From Microbacterium sp. SD291 (GTDB taxonomy: Bacteria; Actinomycetota; Actinomycetes; Actinomycetales; Microbacteriaceae), in assembly GCF_017355365.1 (NCBI RefSeq), contig NZ_JADIJR010000010.1, forward strand, positions 56,218-120,217: 64,000 nucleotides of DNA. The letters run 5' to 3'. The stretch's first letter is position 1, and the number at the start of each line of letters is the position of its first letter. The translations under genes were made by a program, and so were the position numbers. This document shows positions 1 to 8,600 of this stretch, in pieces. A model generated the notes under the pieces. The model saw nothing but the letters and a program-made list of their open reading frames with translations. It made no database searches and had not been told where the DNA came from.

Positions 1-1285
1 TCAGCTCCTTCAGCCGGTCGACGATCCGGAAGATGCCGTCGTGCGTGACCGTCGCGATGTCGCCGGTGTGCAGCCAGCCGTCGGCGTCGAGCATCTCGGC
101 GGTGGCGTCGGGCCGGTTGAGGTATCCGGTCATGACCTGCGGGCCGCGCACCCACAGCTCGCCCGGTGCGCTGACGCCGTCCGCCGGCTGCTCGATATCG
201 GCCCCCGAATCCGGGTCGACCAGCCGCGCCTCGGTGTTGGGCACCAGAGGGCCGATGCTCGATCGGTCGATGTCGTCGCGGTCGGCGGAGATGAGGTTCA
301 CGGCGGGACTGGTCTCGGTCATGCCGTACCCCTGGGTCACGGTGCAGCCCAGCCGGGTCGCGACGGCCGACGCGAGGGCACCGTCCAGGGGCGCTGCACC
401 GGAGAAGATCACCCTGACCGCCGAGAGGTCGTACTGATCGACGATCGGATGCTTCGCCAGCGCGACCGCGATCGGCGGAGCCACGAACACCCAGGTCGTC
501 CGGTGCTCTGCGATGATGCGCAGGAACTCGACCAGGTCGAACCGGGGCATCGTGACGAGGCCCGCACGCTGCTTCAGCGCGAAGTTGAGCAGCACGGTCA
601 TGCCGTAGATGTGGAAGAAGGGGAGGACGGCGAGCAGGCGGTCGGTCTCGTCGACGTCGAGCACCGGTCGGCACTGCGACACGTTCGCGACCAGGTTGCG
701 GTGCGTCAGCATCACGCCCTTCGGCCGCCCGGTCGTGCCTGAGGAGTAGGGGAGCACCGCGAGGTGGGTCGCGGGGTCGAAGGACACGTCGGGTGCGGTG
801 CGTCCTTCTCCGAGGAGTGCCGGGAGCGACGGGTGGCCGTCGGCACCGTCGAGCACGATCACGTGATCGGCGTCGAACCCCAGGCTCTCTGCCGCGGACC
901 AGGCGCCCGCGAGCAGCGGCGAGACGGTCACCAGCCAGGTCGCGCCGGCATCGGTCAGCTGATTCGCGATCTCCTCCGCGGTGTACAGGGAGTTGATCGT
1001 CGTGGCGGTCGCGCCCGCGCGCAGGATGCCGTGGAAGACCGTCGCGAACGCGGGCACGTTCGGGCAGAGCACCGCGACGGTGGTGCCGACACCGACGCCG
1101 CGGGCGGCCAGGGCGCCGGCGAACAGATCGATCTGCCCGATCAGCTGGCGGTAGGTGGTGGTGGCGCCGCTCATCCCGTCGATGAGCGCGACACCGTCCA
1201 GCTGCGATTCGTCGAGGTCGCCGAAGAGGAACTCGTGGATGGTGACATCCGGGATGTCGACGTCGGGGTAGGGGCTGCGCACCAT
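1..1285 (-). CDS. AMP-dependent acyl-CoA ligase (4-coumarate-CoA ligase-like), 3' end cut by window
   Basis: Activates a carboxylic acid as acyl-AMP and transfers it to coenzyme A. 428 codons are visible. The adenylate-forming P-loop YSSGTTGRPKG lies at residues 180-190, YGMTETSP near residue 320, the GWLHTGD motif near 400, and the reading ends in DRLKEL, the hinge motif that precedes the small C-terminal domain. The family usually runs to about 510-530 residues, so roughly 90 residues including the catalytic lysine lie off the window. The ATG is preceded by GAAGGAG. It is transcribed in the same direction as the regulator at 1371-2594, 85 bp away. Substrate cannot be told from sequence; plant-like phenylpropanoid or medium-chain acids are both possible. 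Confidence 0.9.
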   Translation of the reverse strand, partial: MVRSPYPDVDIPDVTIHEFLFGDLDESQLDGVALIDGMSGATTTYRQLIGQIDLFAGALAARGVGVGTTVAVLCPNVPAFATVFHGILRAGATATTINSLYTAEEIANQLTDAGATWLVTVSPLLAGAWSAAESLGFDADHVIVLDGADGHPSLPALLGEGRTAPDVSFDPATHLAVLPYSSGTTGRPKGVMLTHRNLVANVSQCRPVLDVDETDRLLAVLPFFHIYGMTVLLNFALKQRAGLVTMPRFDLVEFLRIIAEHRTTWVFVAPPIAVALAKHPIVDQYDLSAVRVIFSGAAPLDGALASAVATRLGCTVTQGYGMTETSPAVNLISADRDDIDRSSIGPLVPNTEARLVDPDSGADIEQPADGVSAPGELWVRGPQVMTGYLNRPDATAEMLDADGWLHTGDIATVTHDGIFRIVDRLKEL

Positions 1286-1370
1286 GAGATCTCCTTCGAT
1301 CCGGTCAGTCGACGATCATCGTCTGCGAGCCAGTGTCGCACAACATGGCACTGAGTCCCAGGCGATGTGA

Positions 1371-2594
1371 TCAGACCGGGTCGTTCGCGCGGTAGCGCGT
1401 GCTCGGCCGCCCCTTGGTCGAGTAATCGAGCGCGCGGATGGCCCGGCCGGAGCTGGCGAGGTGCTCGAGATAGCGGCGCGCGCTCACTCGCGAGATCTGC
1501 AGGTCATCGCCGATCTCGGTCGCGGACGCATCAGGGCGCGCGGCGAGGGCGGCGGCCACCCGGTCGAGCGTCTCGGCGCTCAGGCCCTTCGGCACGCCGA
1601 GGCGCTGACGGAAGGCGATGATCGCGTCGGCCGCCTCGACACGCCGGACGACGTCATGCAGCTCGGTGTGATCGCGCAGCAGCAGCGTGGTCGCCCCGAC
1701 GTCGGCGCTGTCGATCTCGCCCCCGGTGCTGCGTGCGACGAGCACGTGCGAGCCGACGATGACCGGCCGGCCCGCGTCCTCGCCCTCCCTGAGCACGGTG
1801 TACAGCTCTTCTCCGAGCACATCGGCCGCCATGGCGCCGTCGAGGCCGGCCGCCTCCGTTCCGAGCAGCCGCGCGGCCGCGTCGTTCACGAGCGTGATCC
1901 TCCCGGAGCCGTCGACCGTGATCACGCCCTCGCTCAAACCGTGCAGGGTCGTCTCCTGGTTCTTCACCAGCGCGGCGATCTGATGCGGTTCGAGGAGGTA
2001 GATGCGGCGGCGGATCACGGAGGTGACCCACGCCGACCCGAACACGCCGAGCACCGCAGCGGCGAGCATGGCGGCGATGAGCCAGGCGAGGTTCCGCATG
2101 AACTCGTCGTTCAGCTCGGACTCGAGGATGCCGACGGATGCCGTGCCGATCACCGTGCCGTCATCCGCGAAGATCGGCACCTTCACCCGCCACGATGTGC
2201 CGAGCGTCCCCGTCTGCGTGCCGATGTAGATCTCCCCGGAGAGCGGGATGGAGGGGTCGGTGGAGACCCTCTCGCCGATCCGGTAGGGGTTCGGATGGGA
2301 GTAGCGGATGCCGTCGGCGTCGGCCACCACGACGTAGGCCAGATCGGATGCCTCCCGGATGACCTCCGCGATCGGCTGGATCGTCGCCGAGGGATCCTCG
2401 TCGTCGAAGGCCTCGCGCACGGTCGGCAGGGACGCGATCGACTGCGCGACGGCCTGCATGCGGTCCTTGTACGACTCGCGAAGGGCCTGCTCCTGGAATG
2501 CGCCCGCCACGATTCCCGTCGCAAGGGTCACCAGGAACACGATCAGCGCCTGCAGCAGCAGCAGCTGTACGCGGAGCGTCATCTTCGAGGCCAC
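1371..2594 (-). CDS. CitA-like sensor fused directly to CitB/DcuR-type HTH: membrane one-component regulator
   Basis: Probable activator of the divergent tctCBA genes. 407 residues from a GTG start. Order seen: membrane segment at about 10-30; an extracytoplasmic Cache domain of CitA/DcuS type with the YSHPNPYRIGE signature at 98-108; second membrane segment at 169-194; cytoplasmic PAS at about 213-305 ending RDHTEL; then, instead of a histidine-kinase core, a short linker leads into the C-terminal HTH of CitB/DcuR response regulators (PKGLSAETLDRV, SRVSARRYLEHL, GRPSTRYR, about 335-400). The dimerisation/phosphoacceptor, ATPase and receiver domains are absent. The reading frame is continuous, so this is a real chimera as sequenced. 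The GTG at 2592-2594 is chosen because CAGAAT sits 6 nt upstream, the leaderless spacing used elsewhere here; the ATG at 2582 is the alternative. Confidence 0.85.
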   Translation of the reverse strand: MASKMTLRVQLLLLQALIVFLVTLATGIVAGAFQEQALRESYKDRMQAVAQSIASLPTVREAFDDEDPSATIQPIAEVIREASDLAYVVVADADGIRYSHPNPYRIGERVSTDPSIPLSGEIYIGTQTGTLGTSWRVKVPIFADDGTVIGTASVGILESELNDEFMRNLAWLIAAMLAAAVLGVFGSAWVTSVIRRRIYLLEPHQIAALVKNQETTLHGLSEGVITVDGSGRITLVNDAAARLLGTEAAGLDGAMAADVLGEELYTVLREGEDAGRPVIVGSHVLVARSTGGEIDSADVGATTLLLRDHTELHDVVRRVEAADAIIAFRQRLGVPKGLSAETLDRVAAALAARPDASATEIGDDLQISRVSARRYLEHLASSGRAIRALDYSTKGRPSTRYRANDPV

Positions 2595-2606
2595 CCGACC
2601 ATTCTG

Positions 2607-2620
2607 GTCCCTGCAGGGAC
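2607..2620. promoter_or_regulatory. 14-bp perfect palindrome abutting the regulator -10 box
   Basis: GTCCCTGCAGGGAC is a perfect palindrome lying in the spacer directly upstream of the inferred -10 (CAGAAT, minus strand, 2601-2606) of the chimeric regulator. Position suggests an autoregulatory operator or a binding site for another protein; a PstI-like chance palindrome core cannot be excluded. Confidence 0.45.
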
Positions 2621-2647
2621 GGGCGGCGAGCGGCGTCGGCAGCTGTT

Positions 2648-2688
2648 CGCGACCAATAGTTTCAGAACCGCGACCAATGGTTTCCGAA
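2648..2688. promoter_or_regulatory. Tandem direct repeats upstream of tctC (likely activator site)
   Basis: Two 20-bp copies, CGCGACCAATAGTTTCAGAA (2648-2667) and CGCGACCAATGGTTTCCGAA (2669-2688), match at 18 of 20 positions with a 21-bp period, two helical turns. They end just before a possible tctC -10 (TATCGC, 2691-2696), so the second copy would cover the -35 region. CitB/DcuR-family proteins bind direct repeats next to the -35, which fits the neighbouring CitB-type DNA-binding domain. Confidence 0.6.
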
Positions 2689-2756
2689 GCTATCGCTGCG
2701 GCATCCGGCCCTCCAGGGTGGACGGACAGCAACCCGAACGCTCAAGGAGGAGCGCA

Positions 2757-3776
2757 ATGAAGCACACACGAATCGTCACGGCAGGCGCAGCATTCGCCGT
2801 GATCGCGCTGGCACTCACAGCATGCTCCGGCGGGAACGCACCCGCAGGCGGCAACGACGGCGGCGGCGACGCGGTCGCCGCCATCGAGGATGTCAAGATC
2901 ATCGTCCCGGCCGACCCCGGCGGCGGCTGGGACCAGACCGGACGCGCGATGTCGCAGGTGCTGACCGGCGACGAGATCGTCGGATCCGCGCCGGTCTCGA
3001 ACGTCGGCGGCGCCGGCGGCACCGTCGGACTCGCGCAGCTCGCGAACGAGAAGGACCCGGCGACCCTCATGGTGATGGGCCTGGTCATGGTGGGCGCGAT
3101 CGAGACGAACGCATCGGCCGTGCGCCTCGAGGACACCACCCCGATCGCCCGCCTCACCGACGAGCCCCTCGTCGTCGTGGTTCCGGAGAGCTCGAAGTAC
3201 GAGACGCTGGAAGATCTCGTCGAGGACATCGTCGACAAGGGGCAGGAGGTCACCGTGACCGGCGGATCCGCCGGCGGTGCCGACCACATCCTCGCCGGGC
3301 TCCTGCTCGAGGCGGCAGGGCTCGAAGGCGCGGAGATCCCCGAGAAGCTGAACTACACGCCGAACTCGGGCGGCGGCGAGGCCGTCTCCCTGCTCGTCGG
3401 CAACAAGGTCGCGGCCGGCATCTCGGGCGTCGGCGAGTTCCTCCAGTACATCGAGGACGGCTCGATGCGGGCGCTTGCGGTCTCCGGCGCGGAGCCGGTC
3501 GAGTCGCTCCCCGACGTGCCCACGATCACCGACGCCGGATACGACGTCGTTCTCACCAACTGGCGCGGAGTGATCGCACCGGGTGGCATCTCCGACGAAG
3601 AGCGCGCGGAACTCGAGCGCATCGTCACGGAGCTGCACGACGCGGAAGCCTGGACGGACGAGCTCGAGACCAAGGGCTGGGCCGACGCGTTCCTGGTCGG
3701 CGACGAGTTCGACACCTTCCTGGAGGAGAACATCTCCGACGTCACCGGGACGCTCGAGAACATCGGGCTGATCTGA
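2757..3776 (+). CDS. tctC: Tripartite tricarboxylate transporter, substrate-binding lipoprotein TctC
   Basis: Captures tricarboxylates or related acids outside the membrane and delivers them to TctAB. 339 residues, the usual length. A lipoprotein signal peptide ends in the lipobox LTAC (Cys at about residue 22). Family motifs include the phosphate-loop-like PADPGGGWD near 57-65 and the NVGGAGG stretch that lines the carboxylate site. AAGGAGG lies 6 nt before the ATG. It is the first gene of tctC-tctB-tctA (1-nt gap to tctB) and is divergent from the sensor/HTH chimera, whose probable operator repeats lie just upstream. Actual ligand (citrate, tartrate, aconitate, aromatic acids) cannot be read from the sequence. 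Confidence 0.92.
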   Translation: MKHTRIVTAGAAFAVIALALTACSGGNAPAGGNDGGGDAVAAIEDVKIIVPADPGGGWDQTGRAMSQVLTGDEIVGSAPVSNVGGAGGTVGLAQLANEKDPATLMVMGLVMVGAIETNASAVRLEDTTPIARLTDEPLVVVVPESSKYETLEDLVEDIVDKGQEVTVTGGSAGGADHILAGLLLEAAGLEGAEIPEKLNYTPNSGGGEAVSLLVGNKVAAGISGVGEFLQYIEDGSMRALAVSGAEPVESLPDVPTITDAGYDVVLTNWRGVIAPGGISDEERAELERIVTELHDAEAWTDELETKGWADAFLVGDEFDTFLEENISDVTGTLENIGLI

Positions 3777-3777
3777 C

Positions 3778-4323
3778 ATGGAAGCCCCGATCCTCGGGGC
3801 GAGCGGGCGGGCCGAGGCTACTCGGCCCGCCCCGCGGGTTCCCATCGGTGAACTCGTCTTCGCCCTGCTCATGCTCGCCCTCGGCGTCTTCGCGCTCATC
3901 GGCGTCTTCACGATCCACGTCCCCAAGGGCGTGAAGGTCGGGCCGACCATCTTCCCGATCTTCGTCTCGGTGATCCTGCTGGCGTCCGCGGCCGCCGTGC
4001 TCGTCGACGTGCTCCGCGGCAAGCGCGCGGAGCTGGAGGATGCCGAGGACATCGACCCGCACGCCAGGACCGACTGGCTGACGCTCGCGAAGATCGTCGG
4101 AGCCGTGGTCGCCCACCTGCTGCTGATCGACGTGATCGGCTGGGCGCCGGCGGCGGCCGTGCTCTTCGGAGTCGTTGCATGGTCGCTCGGCGCCAAGCGC
4201 TGGTGGCTGGCGTTCGTCATCGGCCTGGCCGTCAGCCTGACGGTGCAGATCGTGTTCGGCGGGCTGATGGGGCTGTCACTGCCCTGGGGTCCGGCTCTCG
4301 GATGGCTCGGAGGGATGTTCTGA
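3778..4323 (+). CDS. tctB: Tripartite tricarboxylate transporter, small membrane subunit TctB
   Basis: Small integral-membrane subunit that pairs with TctA in secondary, ion-driven import. 181 residues with a short soluble N-terminus followed by about four hydrophobic segments (around residues 23-45, 53-75, 102-130 and 150-175). Position between tctC and tctA, with a 1-nt gap upstream and a TGATG stop/start overlap with tctA, supports the call more than sequence motifs, because TctB is poorly conserved. A repetitive N-terminus with GGGCGAGCGGGCG-like bases is low complexity. Function inferred from operon context and hydropathy. Confidence 0.85.
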   Translation: MEAPILGASGRAEATRPAPRVPIGELVFALLMLALGVFALIGVFTIHVPKGVKVGPTIFPIFVSVILLASAAAVLVDVLRGKRAELEDAEDIDPHARTDWLTLAKIVGAVVAHLLLIDVIGWAPAAAVLFGVVAWSLGAKRWWLAFVIGLAVSLTVQIVFGGLMGLSLPWGPALGWLGGMF

Positions 4324-5870
4324 TGGACAGCTGGACCCTGCTTCTGGAAGGCTTCGCCACCGCGCTGCAGCCGCAGTACCTCATATTCGCGTTCTTCGGC
4401 GTGCTGGTGGGCACCGCAGTGGGCGTGCTCCCGGGCATCGGCCCCGCCATGACGGTCGCACTGCTGCTGCCGCTCACCTACACGCTCGACCCCACCGCCG
4501 CGCTCATCACGTTCGCCGGCATCTACTACGGCGGGATGTACGGCGGCTCGACCACCAGCATCCTGCTGAACACCCCAGGTGAATCGGCATCCATCGTCAC
4601 GGCCATCGAAGGCAACAGGATGGCGAAGCTGGGCCGCGGCGCTGCCGCGCTCGCGACCGCCGCGATCGGCTCGTTCGTCGCCGGCACCATCGCCACGGTC
4701 GGCCTCACGCTGCTCGCCCCCGTGCTCGCGCAGTTCGCGGTGAACCTCGGCCCTGCCGACTACGTCGCGCTCATCGTGATCGCATTCATCACGGTCGGCG
4801 CGCTGATCGGCAGCTCGGTCCCTCGCGGCATGACGTCGCTCGGCGTCGGGCTGTTCCTCGGGCTCGTCGGCACCGACACCCTCACGGCGCAGCAGCGCTA
4901 CACGCTCGGACTGCTGCCCCTGTCTGACGGCATCGACATCGTGCTCGTCGCCGTCGGCCTCTTCGCCGTGGGCGAGACGCTGTACATCGCCGCGCGGATG
5001 CGGCACGGAGCCATCGACGTGATCCCTGTGACGCGCGGCTGGCGCAGTTGGATGACGAAGGACGACTGGAAGCGCTCGTGGAAGCCGTGGCTGCGCGGCA
5101 CCGCGATCGGCTTCCCGATCGGCACGATTCCCGCCGGCGGCGCGGACGTGGCGACATTCCTCTCGTACGCGACCGAGCGCAAGCTCTCCCGGCACAAGAG
5201 CGAGTTCGGCCGCGGAGCGATCGAGGGCGTCGCCGGTCCCGAGTCCGCGAACAACGCGGCTGCGGCCGGCGTGCTCGTCCCGCTGCTGACACTCGGGCTG
5301 CCCACGACCGCGACGGCGGCGATCATCCTCGTCGCGTTCCAGGCGTACGGCCTGCAGCCGGGGCCGCAGCTGTTCCAGAACCAGCCGGCTCTGGTGTGGG
5401 CGCTCGTCGCGAGCCTCTATCTCGGCAACGTCATCCTCATCATCCTGAACCTGCCGCTCGTCGGCATGTGGGTGAAGCTGCTGCAGATCCCGCGGCCGTA
5501 CCTGTACGCGGGCATCCTGCTCTTTGCCGCCTTCGGCGCGTACGCGCTGAACTTCGCGGTCGTCGACATCCTGATCCTCGCGATCATCGGCGTCCTCGGC
5601 TACTTCATGCGGCGATACGGATATCCGGTGGCACCGCTGGTGGTCGGCATGATCCTGGGGCCGATGGGGGAGGAGTACCTGCGCAAGGCGCTGCAGCTCA
5701 GCCAGGGCGACCTGTCGACGCTGGTCCTGCAGCCGTTCGCCGCGAGCGCCTACCTCGTGCTGGCGCTCCTCGTCGTCGGCGGGCTGTGGCTGCGCCGGCG
5801 CCAGCAGCGCTACGAGCAGGCGCTGACCGAGTCGATCGCGGTTCCCATCAAGGCGGATCAGGAGGTCTGA
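4323..5870 (+). CDS. tctA: Tripartite tricarboxylate transporter, large permease TctA
   Basis: Main translocation subunit of the TTT transporter. 515 residues, normal size, about 11-12 membrane segments. The duplicated family signatures are visible: [11 protein letters not shown] at 34-44 and [18 protein letters not shown] at about 70-87, with a second [21 protein letters not shown] region after residue 300. The ATG overlaps the tctB stop (TGATGG), so translation is coupled. The operon then ends; a separate promoter is predicted for the TauE-like gene at 5909. No stop or frameshift was seen. Confidence 0.95.
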   Translation: MDSWTLLLEGFATALQPQYLIFAFFGVLVGTAVGVLPGIGPAMTVALLLPLTYTLDPTAALITFAGIYYGGMYGGSTTSILLNTPGESASIVTAIEGNRMAKLGRGAAALATAAIGSFVAGTIATVGLTLLAPVLAQFAVNLGPADYVALIVIAFITVGALIGSSVPRGMTSLGVGLFLGLVGTDTLTAQQRYTLGLLPLSDGIDIVLVAVGLFAVGETLYIAARMRHGAIDVIPVTRGWRSWMTKDDWKRSWKPWLRGTAIGFPIGTIPAGGADVATFLSYATERKLSRHKSEFGRGAIEGVAGPESANNAAAAGVLVPLLTLGLPTTATAAIILVAFQAYGLQPGPQLFQNQPALVWALVASLYLGNVILIILNLPLVGMWVKLLQIPRPYLYAGILLFAAFGAYALNFAVVDILILAIIGVLGYFMRRYGYPVAPLVVGMILGPMGEEYLRKALQLSQGDLSTLVLQPFAASAYLVLALLVVGGLWLRRRQQRYEQALTESIAVPIKADQEV

Positions 5871-5908
5871 CGAAGAGGCCGGAGAGCCCCGGCGAGTAGG
5901 CTGATCCG

Positions 5909-6706
5909 GTGAGCACCGCCGAGACCCTGAACCGAGGGCCTCGGGCGTACACGGCATTCATCGGGATCGGCCTCCTCGCCGGCATCCTCTCCGGCCTCTT
6001 CGGCGTCGGCGGCGGCACGGTGATCGTCCCGCTGCTCGTGCTGCTGCTGCATTTCGACCAGCGGCTGTCCGCCGGCACCTCGCTGGCGGCGATCGTGCCG
6101 ACGGCGACGGTCGGAGTCATCTCGTACGCCGTGCACGACTCCGTCGCCTGGATCCCCGCGCTCATCCTCGCTGCCGGCTCGGTGGTGGGTGCGCAGATCG
6201 GCACGCGGCTGCTGCCGAGGATCTCGCAGACCGCCCTGCGCTGGGGGTTCGTCGGGTTCCTCGGCCTGGTCATCGTCAGCCTCTTCCTGGTGATCCCCTC
6301 ACGGGACGCCCCGTTCGAGCTGAACCTGCTCAGCGGTCTCGCCCTCGTGGTCGTCGGCGTGGCCACCGGCGTCCTCGCCGGTCTCATCGGAGTGGGCGGC
6401 GGCGTGATCGTCGTGCCTGTGCTGATGCTGGCGTTCGGCACGAGCGACCTCGTCGCAAAGGGCACGTCGCTGCTGATGATGATCCCCACCGCACTGTCCG
6501 GCACCATCGGCAACATCCGCACCCGCAACGTCGACCTGGTCGCGGCGACCATGATCGGCCTGGCCGCCTGCACCACGACGGCGCTCGGCGCGTGGCTGGC
6601 GACGCTCATCGACCCGGCCGCCGGGAACATGCTCTTCGCGGCATACCTCGTCGTGATCGCGGTGCAGATGGCGATGAAGGCGTTCCGCGGTCGCCGGCGG
6701 GACTGA
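5909..6706 (+). CDS. TauE/SafE (TSUP) family anion permease
   Basis: Membrane protein of 265 residues with about eight hydrophobic segments and the internal duplication typical of the TSUP family: GLFGVGGGTVIVPLL near 27-41 and GLIGVGGGVIVVPVL near 158-172. Members carry sulfite, sulfoacetate, or other small organic anions, usually outward or proton-coupled. A TAGGCT box at 5897-5902 lies 6 nt before the GTG, indicating its own leaderless promoter rather than read-through from tctA 38 bp upstream. It may extend the range of the tct locus, but that is only context. The substrate is not known. Confidence 0.85.
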   Translation: MSTAETLNRGPRAYTAFIGIGLLAGILSGLFGVGGGTVIVPLLVLLLHFDQRLSAGTSLAAIVPTATVGVISYAVHDSVAWIPALILAAGSVVGAQIGTRLLPRISQTALRWGFVGFLGLVIVSLFLVIPSRDAPFELNLLSGLALVVVGVATGVLAGLIGVGGGVIVVPVLMLAFGTSDLVAKGTSLLMMIPTALSGTIGNIRTRNVDLVAATMIGLAACTTTALGAWLATLIDPAAGNMLFAAYLVVIAVQMAMKAFRGRRRD

Positions 6707-6766
6707 GCGGCGCTTCCGGCGCTCTCGGCAGTCCAGGCGCTCGGATCGCCGAAGATGAAGAGACCT

Positions 6767-6792
6767 TCATCCGCGCCTCATGCGCTCATCAT
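6767..6792 (+). promoter_or_regulatory. TCAT direct-repeat array, probable OmpR-family operator
   Basis: TCAT recurs at 6767, 6778 and 6789, an exact 11-bp period, in the region just before the small secreted gene that heads a histidine-kinase/response-regulator operon. OmpR/PhoB-type regulators bind head-to-tail half-sites 11 bp apart, so autoregulation by the response regulator at 8600-9259 is plausible. Short motif; could be chance. Confidence 0.4.
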
Positions 6793-6814
6793 CAAGGCAC
6801 GGCACGATGGAGTC

Positions 6815-7081
6815 ATGACCAGCCCCCGACGCATCCTGATCCCCGGCGCACTGATCGCCATTCCGGTGATCTTCGCTGTGGGGAGCGTGGCGCTGGCTCA
6901 GACGCCGCCGGCGCCGAACCTCCCCGCGACCCCCGTGACCGTGCAGCTCTCGACGCCGACGCCGACGCCGACGCCGGCCGCTCCGACGGAGGTCGTCCCG
7001 TCTCCCGCTCCCGCCCCGGCCCCGGCCCCGGTGCCGCCGCCGGCGGGCGATGACGACGATGACGGCGGCGATGATGACTGA
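6815..7081 (+). CDS. Small secreted Thr/Pro- and Ala/Pro-rich protein with Asp-rich tail
   Basis: 88 residues. Residues 1-31 form a signal peptide (MTSPRR then a hydrophobic core, likely cut after VALA). The mature part has a TP-rich stretch, then PAPAPAPAPV and a terminal cluster DDDDDGGDDD that could bind cations. No enzyme domain. It lies directly upstream of the sensor kinase and its stop codon overlaps the kinase start, so the two are co-translated; small acidic exported proteins in this place are plausible metal or cation sensors for the kinase, but that is inference. The coding DNA is made of CGACGC and CGGCCC tandem units prone to slippage. An earlier in-frame ATG at 6755 exists but has no signal-peptide sense. 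Confidence 0.65.
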   Translation: MTSPRRILIPGALIAIPVIFAVGSVALAQTPPAPNLPATPVTVQLSTPTPTPTPAAPTEVVPSPAPAPAPAPVPPPAGDDDDDGGDDD

Positions 7082-8600
7082 CGCCACCACGGAGGTCATC
7101 GAGGTCGCCGCACCCGAAGCGCCGCCGCGCAGGAAGCAGGAGCAGGGCGCGCCGCTGCGCACCCTGCGCGCTCGCACCCTGCCCGCTCGCTGGCGGATCA
7201 CGCTCTGGATCATCCTGAGCTCCCTGATCACGCTGCTCGCGGTCGGGATGATCGGCCGCAGCATCTTCCTCGCGGGCGTCGAGCAGAACGCCAACGAACA
7301 GATCGAGCAGGAGGCGGCCGAGTTCGTCCGCTTCGCCGAGGACGCCACGACCAGCGGCCACACCACGCTCGAGGAGCTTCTGGACGAGTACTTCGCACGC
7401 CAGTCGGCGCACGCCGGCGAGGTCGTGGTCGGCGTGGCCGACGGCGAGGTCGTGTCGGTGCTGAACGGGCTGCCGGGTGGGGTCGCCGCGCCGGCGTTCG
7501 ACGGCATCCCCGGCGGCGGCGTCCTGATCGAGCGGATGCTGCGCTCCACGGCGACCGCGGGCGAGCTGACGACCGGCGAGCAGGGCCCGGTGCGCTGGGG
7601 GCGCATGGATTTCGTGGCAGGCGGCCACGAGGGCGCGGTGCTCATCGTGCAGTACACGCAGCAGGCCCGCGCCCAGGTGGATGCGACGTTCGGCACCATC
7701 GCGTGGGTCGCGCTGCTGGGTGTGCTGCTCAGCTCCGGCATCGCCTGGCTCGTGGCCGGTCAGATCCTCGCCCCCGTGCGCGAGGTGTACCGGGTCGCCA
7801 GGGACATCGGCGAGCGGGACCTCACCGCCCGGGTGCCGGTGGACGGCAGCGACGACATCGCCGCGGTGGCGACGACCTTCAACCAGATGCTCGACCGGCT
7901 CGAGACAGTGCATGCGACGCAGCAGCGATTCGTCGACGACGCCGGGCACGAGCTGCGCACCCCGATCACGATCGTGCGCGGGCACCTGGAGCTGCTCAGC
8001 GACGACCCGGAGGAGCGCGCGGCGACCATCCGCCTCGTCAGCGGCGAACTCGACAGGATGAGCCGCATCGTCACCGACCTGCTCGTGCTCGCACGTGCCG
8101 AGCAGCCCGACTTCGTGCGCGCGGCGCGCTGCGACGCGGCGTCGCTCACGCTCGACATCGAGGCGAAGGCACAGGCGCTCGGCGACCGGAACTGGCAGCT
8201 GATGGAGGTCGCGGAGGGCAGTGCGCCCCTCGACCCGCAGCGCATCACCCAGGCGGTGCTGCAGCTCGCGGCGAACGCCGTGCAGGTCACGGAGGACGGC
8301 GACCGCATCCGCATCGGCTCGCGGTTCGAGGGCGAAGGGGACGAGCGCCGGCTGCGGCTCTGGGTGCAGGACACCGGGCCCGGCGTGGCAGCGGCGGACG
8401 CGGAGCGGATCTTCGAGCGCTTCACCCGCGGCGACAGCGTCGGCGCCCGCCGCGGCTCGGGCCTCGGGCTCGCGATCGTGCGCGCGATCACCGACGGCCA
8501 CGGCGGCTCCGCCTGGGTCGACAGCGTGATCGGCGAGGGCGCGACGTTCGGCATCGACATCCCCGCGCCTTCCGGTGCGGACGAGGAGAGGAGCGCCTGA
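7071..8600 (+). CDS. Two-component sensor histidine kinase (HAMP, HisKA, HATPase_c)
   Basis: Autophosphorylating membrane sensor. 509 residues from this ATG (another in-frame ATG at 7050). Membrane segments at about 44-63 and 209-230 enclose an extracytoplasmic domain of about 145 residues; HAMP follows at 231-283; the phosphoacceptor box DDAGHELRTP has His at about 293; the ATPase domain shows AANAVQVT (N box), VQDTGPGV (G1), FERFTRGD and GSGLGLAIV (G2). All catalytic boxes are intact. It overlaps the upstream secreted gene by 11 nt and its stop overlaps the response regulator start, so the three genes form one translationally coupled unit with the transporter behind them. The signal is unknown. 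Confidence 0.93.
   Translation: MMTDATTEVIEVAAPEAPPRRKQEQGAPLRTLRARTLPARWRITLWIILSSLITLLAVGMIGRSIFLAGVEQNANEQIEQEAAEFVRFAEDATTSGHTTLEELLDEYFARQSAHAGEVVVGVADGEVVSVLNGLPGGVAAPAFDGIPGGGVLIERMLRSTATAGELTTGEQGPVRWGRMDFVAGGHEGAVLIVQYTQQARAQVDATFGTIAWVALLGVLLSSGIAWLVAGQILAPVREVYRVARDIGERDLTARVPVDGSDDIAAVATTFNQMLDRLETVHATQQRFVDDAGHELRTPITIVRGHLELLSDDPEERAATIRLVSGELDRMSRIVTDLLVLARAEQPDFVRAARCDAASLTLDIEAKAQALGDRNWQLMEVAEGSAPLDPQRITQAVLQLAANAVQVTEDGDRIRIGSRFEGEGDERRLRLWVQDTGPGVAAADAERIFERFTRGDSVGARRGSGLGLAIVRAITDGHGGSAWVDSVIGEGATFGIDIPAPSGADEERSA

Noticed and set aside
1371..2594. Frameshifted or broken histidine kinase gene
   Set aside because: The frame is continuous, and no remnant of kinase or receiver sequence is seen in any frame nearby; both joined parts are intact.
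2742..5957. 1071-residue open frame on the minus strand
   Set aside because: Runs opposite tctCBA, is rich in Arg/Asp/Glu/His repeats typical of the complement of GC-rich genes, and has no domain.
6755..6814. Earlier start for the small secreted protein
   Set aside because: Adds a non-hydrophobic leader before the signal peptide and overlaps the TCAT array; the ATG at 6815 gives a normal signal sequence.
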